Under the pieces are notes generated by a model. That model saw only the letters and a program-made list of their open reading frames with translations. It did no database searches and was not told the DNA's origin. Positions 58,040 to 64,000 of a stretch of 64,000 nucleotides of DNA are shown here, in pieces (position 1 is the first letter of the stretch; each line of letters opens with the position of its first letter). A program made the translations under genes and the position numbers. Source of the DNA: Comamonadaceae bacterium M7527 (lineage in GTDB: Bacteria > Pseudomonadota > Gammaproteobacteria > Burkholderiales > Burkholderiaceae_C); contig CP087990.1 of assembly GCA_021044545.1 (NCBI GenBank), positions 992,001 to 1,056,000 of the forward strand, in the 5' to 3' direction.

Positions 58040-59392
58040 TCAATCTGCCAGACCGTAAGCCTTGCGCACCAGCGTCAGTGGGTGCGCCAACTCTGGCGCG
58101 CCAAGGCCATTGACCTCAAAGCCTTGGGCAATGTGGTGGCCGCCAAGCGGACAGTCAGAGCTGATGAAGTCTGGCTTTGAGCCGTCTTTCATATTGGCCA
58201 TGGCCTTGAACAGAGGCTTGCCAATCTTCATGGACATCTGGTGACTGGTCTTTTTAACGCCGTATGTGCCTGCATGGCCTGAGCAGCGCTCAATGGTGTT
58301 GAGCGTGGTCTCAGGAATCATCTTCAGCATTTCTTCTGTCTTGCGCCCAATGTTTTGCACGCGGCCATGACACGGGATCTGGTAGCTGATGTTGCCCAAT
58401 GGCTTGGGGAACTCCTCTTTGAGGAGTCCGTCACGCTTGCGTGCCATAAGGTACTCAAACGGGTCCCACATGGCGGCCTGCACCGCCTTGACCGCTAGGT
58501 CCTCGGGGAACATGAGCGGAATTTCCTGCTTGAACATCAAGGTGCAGCTGGGTACTGCAGACAAAATGGCGTAACCCTCGGCCGCGTACTTGGCCAACAC
58601 GGGGATATTGGCCTCTTTGCTTTTGCCCACGGCCTCAAGGTCGCCCAGCTCCAGCTTGGGCATGCCGCAGCACTGCTCTTTGTTCACCACGACATACGGC
58701 ACAGCGTTGTGGTCTAGAACCTTGAGCAAATCTTGGCCAATGCCTGGCTCGTTGTAGTTGACATAGCAAGTGGAGTAAATCGCCACTTTGCCTGGCGTGC
58801 GCTCACCGTCCACGACCTTGTGCTCAGCGCTTTTGGCGGCACCGGCACGGAAGGTTTTACTGGCCAGCTCTGGCAGCCAGGCGTCTTTGTCAACGCCCAA
58901 TACGTTTTCCATAATGGCGCGCGCAGGCTTTGTTTTGTTAACCGCGTTCACGGCTTGCACAACCACTGGAATACCAGCCAGCATGCCGTGTGTGTCGGTA
59001 GACGCCAACAGCTGCTCGGCTTTACCAACCTCGCCTTTTTTAAACTTAATCGCCTTGGCGCGCAGCATGGTGTGCGGGAAGTCCAGATTCCACTCGTGCG
59101 GCGGTGTGTAAGGGCACTTGGTCATGTAGCACAGATCACACATGTAGCACTGATCCACGACCTTCCAGTAGTCCGCCTTGTCCACGCCATCCACCTCCAT
59201 GGTGGGGCTCTCGTCTACCAGATCAAACAAGGTTGGAAATGAGCCGCACAAGCTCACGCAACGGCGACAGCCGTGGCAAATGTCAAAAATGCGCTCCAAC
59301 TCGTGGTTGAGTGATTCTTCGTTGTAGAACTCTGGGTTTTGCCAATCTAGTGGGTGGCGTGTAGGTGCTTCTAGGTTGCCTTCGCGTGACAT
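58040..59392 (-). CDS. GlpC/HdrD-like iron-sulfur protein
   Basis: A 450-residue protein with two [4Fe-4S] binding sites near the N-terminus: CHGCRRCVSLCG and CYMCDLCYMTKCP. Two cysteine-rich CCG domains follow, of the heterodisulfide reductase D type (KEQCCGMP; IERCSGHAGTYG). GlpC-like proteins pass electrons from dehydrogenases to the quinone pool. It lies between rubrerythrin and DUF3501 in one operon, so it may reduce rubrerythrin. Confidence 0.85.
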   Translation of the reverse strand: MSREGNLEAPTRHPLDWQNPEFYNEESLNHELERIFDICHGCRRCVSLCGSFPTLFDLVDESPTMEVDGVDKADYWKVVDQCYMCDLCYMTKCPYTPPHEWNLDFPHTMLRAKAIKFKKGEVGKAEQLLASTDTHGMLAGIPVVVQAVNAVNKTKPARAIMENVLGVDKDAWLPELASKTFRAGAAKSAEHKVVDGERTPGKVAIYSTCYVNYNEPGIGQDLLKVLDHNAVPYVVVNKEQCCGMPKLELGDLEAVGKSKEANIPVLAKYAAEGYAILSAVPSCTLMFKQEIPLMFPEDLAVKAVQAAMWDPFEYLMARKRDGLLKEEFPKPLGNISYQIPCHGRVQNIGRKTEEMLKMIPETTLNTIERCSGHAGTYGVKKTSHQMSMKIGKPLFKAMANMKDGSKPDFISSDCPLGGHHIAQGFEVNGLGAPELAHPLTLVRKAYGLAD

Positions 59393-59510
59393 GACGCATC
59401 TCCTGCAAATGGGGTTGTTGGCTGCAAATGTTCAGCGAGACGCGCTGCGAGCACAAAGCCCGACAGCGCGAAACGCTCAGCACTCGCGAGTACTAAGCTG
59501 TGGCGACTTT

Positions 59511-59933
59511 TTAATCCACCAATTCGGCCAAAGCCTTGGCGTAACGGTTGGCGTGTGAACGCTCAGCCTTGGCCAGGGTTTCAAACCAGTCGGCGATTTC
59601 GTCAAAACCTTCTTCACGAGCGGTTTTGGCCATACCTGGGTACATGTCGGTGTACTCGTGTGTTTCGCCAGCAACTGCTGACTCTAGGTTCTGGCGTGTT
59701 GGGCCAATTGGCAAACCCGTTGCGGGGTCACCAGCTTGCTCCAAAAACTCCAAGTGACCGTGCGCATGGCCAGTCTCGCCTTCAGCGGTAGAGCGAAACA
59801 GCGCTGCTACGTCGTTCTGACCTTCGATGTCGGCCTTGTTCGCGAAGTACAGGTAACGGCGGTTGGCTTGTGATTCACCGGCAAATGCGTCTTTCAAGCA
59901 TTGCTCAGTTTGCGTGCCTTTCAAAGCTGGCAT
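59511..59933 (-). CDS. Rubrerythrin
   Basis: A 140-residue ferritin-like di-iron protein. The metal ligands sit in [40 protein letters not shown] and [10 protein letters not shown]. The C-terminal rubredoxin domain is absent, so it needs an external electron donor. It probably reduces hydrogen peroxide. ATG 59933 has a GGAGAG ribosome site. The upstream gap holds a repeated TATTTGTCTA motif. Confidence 0.92.
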   Translation of the reverse strand: MPALKGTQTEQCLKDAFAGESQANRRYLYFANKADIEGQNDVAALFRSTAEGETGHAHGHLEFLEQAGDPATGLPIGPTRQNLESAVAGETHEYTDMYPGMAKTAREEGFDEIADWFETLAKAERSHANRYAKALAELVD

Positions 59934-60050
59934 GAGACTCTCCTTCAGTTGTTGATGAAATGCCGACCAACACACTAGGTGTATTTGTTCGGACCACGAA
60001 ACCTTACAGGTAAGTCGTGACAACGTCTAATTGCACTGTTTGATGTGCGC

Positions 60051-60118
60051 AATAGTATTTGTCTATCGAAAATAAGTGATTAATAAACAAAGGCTTAAGG
60101 TTATTTGTCTAGGACAAA
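60051..60118 (-). promoter_or_regulatory. Candidate regulatory region upstream of rubrerythrin
   Basis: The 10-mer TATTTGTCTA occurs at 60056-60065 and again at 60102-60111. The second copy is part of a perfect dyad TTTGTCTAGGACAAA (60104-60118), while the first overlaps ATAG-N7-CTAT (60053-60067), which resembles an OxyR half-site. The gap (59934-60146) is AT-rich and otherwise empty. Control by a peroxide or redox regulator is inferred. Confidence 0.5.
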
Positions 60119-60146
60119 CCATCTATTAACCCTCCAGAAAAGTAGA

Positions 60147-60877
60147 CTATTGTGCACTTAGCAAGGCCAATCGCCGGTGGGCAGGCGTGTCCGTATCCAG
60201 AGGTGTTTGCCTGATAGCACTCAAATAATGGGCCGTAAAAACGTCCAGGTAAGCGGCCAAAGTATGGGCCACATGTGTCTCTCCCGCCAATGCCAAGCAC
60301 AGTGCAGCGACCTCTGACGTGCAGAAATGATCGTCTCGCGTAGATCGACGCAACTTGTAGTTGGACGACACACCCGGGTTCAGGCTCAATACCGGGAAAG
60401 CGTCCAAATAAGGGCTTTTGCGAAACATCTTGCGCGCCTCAGACCAAGTGCCGTCCAGCAGCACAAACAGCGGGCGCTTGGTGGTCTTACCCGCCTCTGG
60501 CAAGCTGGTCACCACGCGCTGGGGGGCACAAACTCACCGGGAAACACCACATAGGGCTGCCACTGCGGATCGGCCAACAAGGCCAGCAGCTCTGGGGCCA
60601 CCACTGTTCTGGCCCAGGTAAATGCAAAGGTGTCTGGCACCAGGTCTGCAATCAGCCAGCCCGTGTTACTGGGCTTTAAGGCCTCAATGTCACCCATCAA
60701 CAAACACACACCAGCGTTAACCGGTAGGCGTGGACGCAGTGCACACATACAGTGACTGGCGATCAGGCGGCAGCCTGCACAACGCACACTGCCCGCGCCT
60801 CTGGCCACATAAGGCTTTGAGCTGGCATTCAAACGGGTGGTGCGTAAACGGGCAACGGCGTGCGGTGTGTTTGTCAT
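60147..60877 (-). CDS. tapT: DTW-domain tRNA-uridine aminocarboxypropyltransferase, frameshifted
   Basis: TapT (YfiP) makes acp3U47 in tRNA. The zinc site CAGCRLIASHCMC and the DTW motif in LLDGTWSEARKM are present; joined length is about 244 residues. The break is in a run of six G at 60521-60526 (C on the coding strand); one more base gives EFVPPQRVVTSLP. ATG 60877 gives the family N-terminus. Confidence 0.88.
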
Positions 60878-60942
60878 GGCGTAAGTGTAGGGTGGCTGCA
60901 AGGGCCACCTTGTTGCAAGCAACACCACATTGTTGAAGCACA

Positions 60943-61824
60943 ATGACCTACATGAAAACTGTCAACGACATCAAAGAACACCCGTTAGCTGACGCGTGGG
61001 CCGAACTACAAGCACACGCCGATAGCGGTGAGCCGCTGCAACAAGACTCCTACCGGCTGGCTTTTGCAGACCCCGAGTTTTTGCTGCGCCGCGAATCGCG
61101 CGGCATACGCTTTCAGCTGGAGATGGCCAAGCCCGACATCGTCCAGCAAGACTTGGGCGTTGACCACACCGTGGTGGTGTTTGGCAGCGCTCGCTTCAAA
61201 GACCAAGCCACTGCTGACGCCATGGTGGCGCAGGCCTCGCAAGACGGTCATGCGCAGGCCTTGGCTGAAGCCCTGCGTCAGCAACGCAATGCGTACTACT
61301 ATGAAAGTGCGCGAAGCTTTTCAAACATAGTTGCCAAATACAGCCTGGCGCGTAAGCCAAGTGAGCGCTTATTCATATGCACAGGCGGCGGCCCCGGCAT
61401 TATGGAGGCAGCCAACAGGGGGGCATCCGAGGCCGGTGCCCCCACAGTGGGCTTAAACATTGCGCTTCCTCATGAGCAACGCTCCAACCCTTATGTGTCG
61501 CCAGAGCTGAGCTTCAAGTTTCACTATTTTGCTTTGCGCAAAATGCACTTCATGATGCGCGCCAAGGCACTGGTGGCTTTCCCTGGTGGCTTTGGCACAC
61601 TGGATGAGCTATTTGAAGTCATCACCCTGGTACAGTGCAGAAAAGCCCAGCCTGTACCTATCGTACTGTTCGGCACAGACTACTGGAAGCGCTTGATCAA
61701 CCTGGACGTATTGGTTGAAGAAGGCACCATATCGCCGGAAGATCTGTCGCTGATCAACTACGTTGACGACCCCAAAGCCGCATGGAAGGCAGTGACCAGC
61801 TTTTACAAGCTTGACGCAAGCTAA
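60943..61824 (+). CDS. LOG-family nucleoside 5'-monophosphate phosphoribohydrolase
   Basis: A 293-residue TIGR00730/LOG protein. Signatures GGGPGIMEAANRGASEAG and PGGFGTLDELFE are intact. LOG enzymes cleave the N-glycosidic bond of nucleotides, for cytokinin activation or nucleotide salvage. It has about 90 residues ahead of the core, as in proteobacterial long forms. ATG 60943 or 60952. It diverges from tapT across 65 bases. Confidence 0.86.
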   Translation: MTYMKTVNDIKEHPLADAWAELQAHADSGEPLQQDSYRLAFADPEFLLRRESRGIRFQLEMAKPDIVQQDLGVDHTVVVFGSARFKDQATADAMVAQASQDGHAQALAEALRQQRNAYYYESARSFSNIVAKYSLARKPSERLFICTGGGPGIMEAANRGASEAGAPTVGLNIALPHEQRSNPYVSPELSFKFHYFALRKMHFMMRAKALVAFPGGFGTLDELFEVITLVQCRKAQPVPIVLFGTDYWKRLINLDVLVEEGTISPEDLSLINYVDDPKAAWKAVTSFYKLDAS

Positions 61825-61850
61825 GCGTATTGCTCGCGCACAGCGCTGGC

Positions 61851-62204
61851 TTAGGCGTGGGGATCGACCTGCTCAGGCAAAGCCGCCTTGCTGCGCACAT
61901 TAAGGTGCAGCGCAGCTTGTGCCAACAAGTTGGCCGACACCGGCGCCGTCACAAACACAAACAGCGTGATCAGCAGCTCGGCAATACCGGGACGACCTTG
62001 TTGAGCCGATAACAACAAAGACGCCAACAGCACACCACCAACACCCAGAGTCGATGCTTTGGTAGGCGCATGCAGGCGCATGTAAAAGTCAGGCAACCTC
62101 ACCAAGCCGATAGCACCTACCAACAAGAAAAAGGCCGCCATCAAAATCAGCGCAGCGGCCAGCCATTCAATCCAAACGGACATTGTCATCGTTGTCTCCA
62201 TCAT
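61851..62204 (-). CDS. mrpG: Monovalent cation/H+ antiporter subunit G
   Basis: A 117-residue membrane protein with three segments and the PhaG/MnhG motif (VGAIGLVRLPDFYMRLHAPTKASTLG). It is the last gene of the minus-strand mrpD-E-F-G run and overlaps mrpF by four bases. Confidence 0.93.
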   Translation of the reverse strand: MMETTMTMSVWIEWLAAALILMAAFFLLVGAIGLVRLPDFYMRLHAPTKASTLGVGGVLLASLLLSAQQGRPGIAELLITLFVFVTAPVSANLLAQAALHLNVRSKAALPEQVDPHA

Positions 62205-62482
62205 TCCACCACGTCACCACGGGTGATGTAGCGGGCCAAGGCAACCGTGCCCACAAAACCCAACAAGGCCACCAGCAAAGCCACCTCGAACAACAGGGCT
62301 GTTTGCCACCTTAGTCCCAGCAAAACCACCAAGGCAACCACAGTCATGTAAAGCGTATCCAAGGCCAGAATGCGATCCGTTGTTTCCGGGCCCAGCCACA
62401 AGCGGTAAGCACACAAAACCATGGCAATGGCAACCGCTACCGAGGCAATGTCTATGGCCCACATCAAAACAGGCGATGTCAT
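62201..62482 (-). CDS. mrpF: Monovalent cation/H+ antiporter subunit F
   Basis: A 93-residue protein with three hydrophobic segments. LGPETTDRILALDTLYMT is the MrpF/PhaF motif and includes the conserved Asp. It overlaps mrpE and mrpG by four bases each, so translation is coupled along the operon. Confidence 0.93.
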   Translation of the reverse strand: MTSPVLMWAIDIASVAVAIAMVLCAYRLWLGPETTDRILALDTLYMTVVALVVLLGLRWQTALLFEVALLVALLGFVGTVALARYITRGDVVE

Positions 62483-63021
62483 GCTGCACCTCCAACACTG
62501 GCCTGGGTATGTACGTTCAAGGCTTTGAGTAAAGGCGCCTCGTAGCGCTGCTTCATGTCTTGCGCCATGGTCTGGGCGTCGTCACCGTTGAGCGCGTGCA
62601 CCCAGATGACATGCTGCTCCTCATCAACAACACACGACACCGTGCCAGGTGTGGTGGTAATGATGCTGGCAAACAAGGCATTGACGCGCACATTCGACGA
62701 CGCAAGCGGCACAGGTATCCAAAGCGGTGTGGGCTTGTCCATAGAGCCCAGAACCAATCGTGCAACCGCGATGTTGGACACCACAATGTCCCACAGCACC
62801 ACCAAGGTCAATCGTATGGCGCTTGGCCAATGCAGTCGACTGGCCTGCGGCATAAAGCTGCCAATCAGCCTGGGTACGATCAGCGCAATCAGAGCGGCAG
62901 ACAGCAGATGCACCAGTGCCAGACTGTGTGACAAGGCCAGCCAGCTGGCGCCCAACAACAAAGACATGACCGGGTGGTCAAACCAGCCAACGGCCCGGGC
63001 AGAGGTGTGTGTGTTACTCAT
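62479..63021 (-). CDS. mrpE: Monovalent cation/H+ antiporter subunit E
   Basis: A 180-residue protein of the MrpE family: hydrophobic N-terminal half and the motif ITTTPGTVSCVVDEEQHVIWVHAL. ATG 63021 lies two bases after the mrpD stop. MrpE is needed for assembly of the antiporter complex. Confidence 0.92.
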   Translation of the reverse strand: MSNTHTSARAVGWFDHPVMSLLLGASWLALSHSLALVHLLSAALIALIVPRLIGSFMPQASRLHWPSAIRLTLVVLWDIVVSNIAVARLVLGSMDKPTPLWIPVPLASSNVRVNALFASIITTTPGTVSCVVDEEQHVIWVHALNGDDAQTMAQDMKQRYEAPLLKALNVHTQASVGGAA

Positions 63022-63023
63022 GA

Positions 63024-64000
63024 TCAACGCTCTCCGGTATAGGGACGCGTGCTGTCGCCTATGTCTCCAAGCACCGCACGCTGGTAGGCCGCGCGATCAG
63101 TCAGTTGCGCTGCTGTCGCATCGGTGTACTGCTTCACAGGCGAGGCCACTACAGCCAACAACACGGTCATCAGCATAAAGGCCCAAACAGACGACAACAT
63201 TTTGACGCTGGTACCCGCCGACGTATTGGCGTGCGCATCAGGCTGTACATGCCAAAACAAAATCACACCGGCGCGGGCCAAGCCCACCATACTCAAAAAG
63301 CCCACCAGCAGAATGACTGTCCACAGCCAAGGCTGCGCCTCTAAACCATGGCTGCTCTGCAGCATCATGAGCTTGCCCAAGAAACCAGGCAAAGGCGGCA
63401 GTCCAGCAGCAGAGGCTGCACCAAACAACATCATGAGACCCAGCAGAACAGGCTCTCTGACGGCATAGGCTGGCTGCAGCGCGTCACCGGTGTCACCTCG
63501 CTGTGCCGCCATGAGCTCAACCAGCAAAAACAAACCTGCGACTACTATCGTGCTGTGCAACGTGTAGTACAGCGCAGCGGACAAGGTCTCAGGCGTGAAC
63601 AAGCCCACGCCCGCCAAGATAGTGCCCACCGAGGACACCGTGAGATAAGCCACCAAGCGACTCATGCTATGGGCAGCCAAGGCACCGAGAACGCCCAGAA
63701 TACTGGTGCTCAGGGCCAGCGGCAAAATCCAGTCGGCGGCAGCCAGCGAAGCCTCACCTGCATCAACGCCAAACACAACCCAGTGGGTGCGAATAATGCT
63801 GTACACGCCCACCTTGGTCATGATGGCAAACAAAGCCGCCACGGGCGCGCTCGCTGCTGCATAGGTGCCTGGCAACCAGAAATAAAGCGGCACCAAGGCG
63901 GCCTTCAAGCCGAACACCACCAACAACAACAGGGCTGCAGCCTTGGCCAGCAAAGCCGAGTCGCCAGTCAACTGCGCCACGCGCAAAGCCATGTCCGACA
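63024..64000 (-). CDS. mrpD: Monovalent cation/H+ antiporter subunit D (partial)
   Basis: The C-terminal 320 or so residues of a NuoN/MrpD-type proton-translocating subunit. The conserved Lys-bearing AALVPLYFWLPGTYAAASAPVAALFAIMTKVG is present. The 5' end is beyond the window. MrpD resembles complex I antiporter subunits. With mrpE-F-G it forms an Mrp/Pha-type Na+ or K+/H+ antiporter; mrpA-C should lie further on. Confidence 0.93.
   Translation of the reverse strand, partial: SDMALRVAQLTGDSALLAKAAALLLLVVFGLKAALVPLYFWLPGTYAAASAPVAALFAIMTKVGVYSIIRTHWVVFGVDAGEASLAAADWILPLALSTSILGVLGALAAHSMSRLVAYLTVSSVGTILAGVGLFTPETLSAALYYTLHSTIVVAGLFLLVELMAAQRGDTGDALQPAYAVREPVLLGLMMLFGAASAAGLPPLPGFLGKLMMLQSSHGLEAQPWLWTVILLVGFLSMVGLARAGVILFWHVQPDAHANTSAGTSVKMLSSVWAFMLMTVLLAVVASPVKQYTDATAAQLTDRAAYQRAVLGDIGDSTRPYTGER

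Overview
This 64 kb window reads as an ordinary chromosomal segment of a betaproteobacterium. Gene content and order (ybgC-tolQRA, ribD-ribE-ribBX-ribH-nusB, soxCDYZAXB, rubrerythrin with a DUF3501 gene, mrpDEFG, glyA-nrdR) fit Burkholderiales, most likely Comamonadaceae. That assignment is inference from families and order; no rRNA is present. Base composition looks even (high fifties percent GC by eye). I see no tRNA or rRNA gene, insertion sequence, prophage, CRISPR array or restriction/defence island. Genes are tightly packed and no gene-free stretch exceeds about 250 bases.

Layout. 1-4.5 kb: a TPR protein and an L,D-transpeptidase sharing the same C-terminal domain type, two tandem cyclophilins, lpxH. 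4.6-7.6 kb: a lytic transglycosylase behind a good sigma70 promoter, then glyA under a ZTP (pfl) riboswitch, and nrdR. 7.6-10 kb: four minor type IV pilins. 10-14.2 kb: riboflavin genes and nusB. 14.2-17.9 kb: aminotransferase, ybgC, tolQRA (without tolB-pal). 18-23.6 kb: a CDF metal transporter divergent from a MerR regulator, and an RND efflux pair. 23.6-27.6 kb: dnaE and a small unknown gene. 27.7-35.4 kb: a complete periplasmic sulfur-oxidation operon on the minus strand. 35.5-43.5 kb: yhhQ-type transporter, lipoprotein, FAD oxidoreductase, gluQ, trmB, an M50 protease, trpS and a NarL-type response regulator. 42.4-46.5 kb: an Fbp-type ferric iron ABC transporter with a Fur-like box. 46.5-52.3 kb: serS, comEA-like, crcB, hydrolase, dehydrogenase, pseudouridine synthase, DUF2062. 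52.3-56.6 kb: CoA transferase A/B divergent from a PAS-LuxR regulator across a perfect palindrome, dinB, HDAC-family hydrolase. 56.6-64 kb: yaaA, the DUF3501/Fe-S/rubrerythrin operon, a DTW enzyme, a LOG-family protein, and mrpG-F-E-D, with mrpD cut by the window end.

How the genes work together. SoxYZ carries sulfur intermediates, SoxAX attaches thiosulfate, SoxB hydrolyses off sulfate, SoxCD oxidises the remaining sulfane sulfur, and a small cytochrome probably takes electrons. An ArsR-type regulator sits at the head of the cluster, and a near-identical 20-bp element lies upstream of both that regulator and soxB. Intrinsic terminators in the soxZ-soxA and soxX-soxB spacers suggest graded expression.

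The most striking global feature is technical. Eleven otherwise intact genes, including the essential dnaE and trpS, carry twelve reading-frame breaks. Eleven of these fit loss of one base, often in a short G or C run. This pattern fits consensus indel errors better than gene decay, so I annotate these as single frameshifted CDSs. I did not find a clearly new biological system; the best leads are regulatory (sox elements, the CoA-transferase palindrome, the rubrerythrin promoter region).
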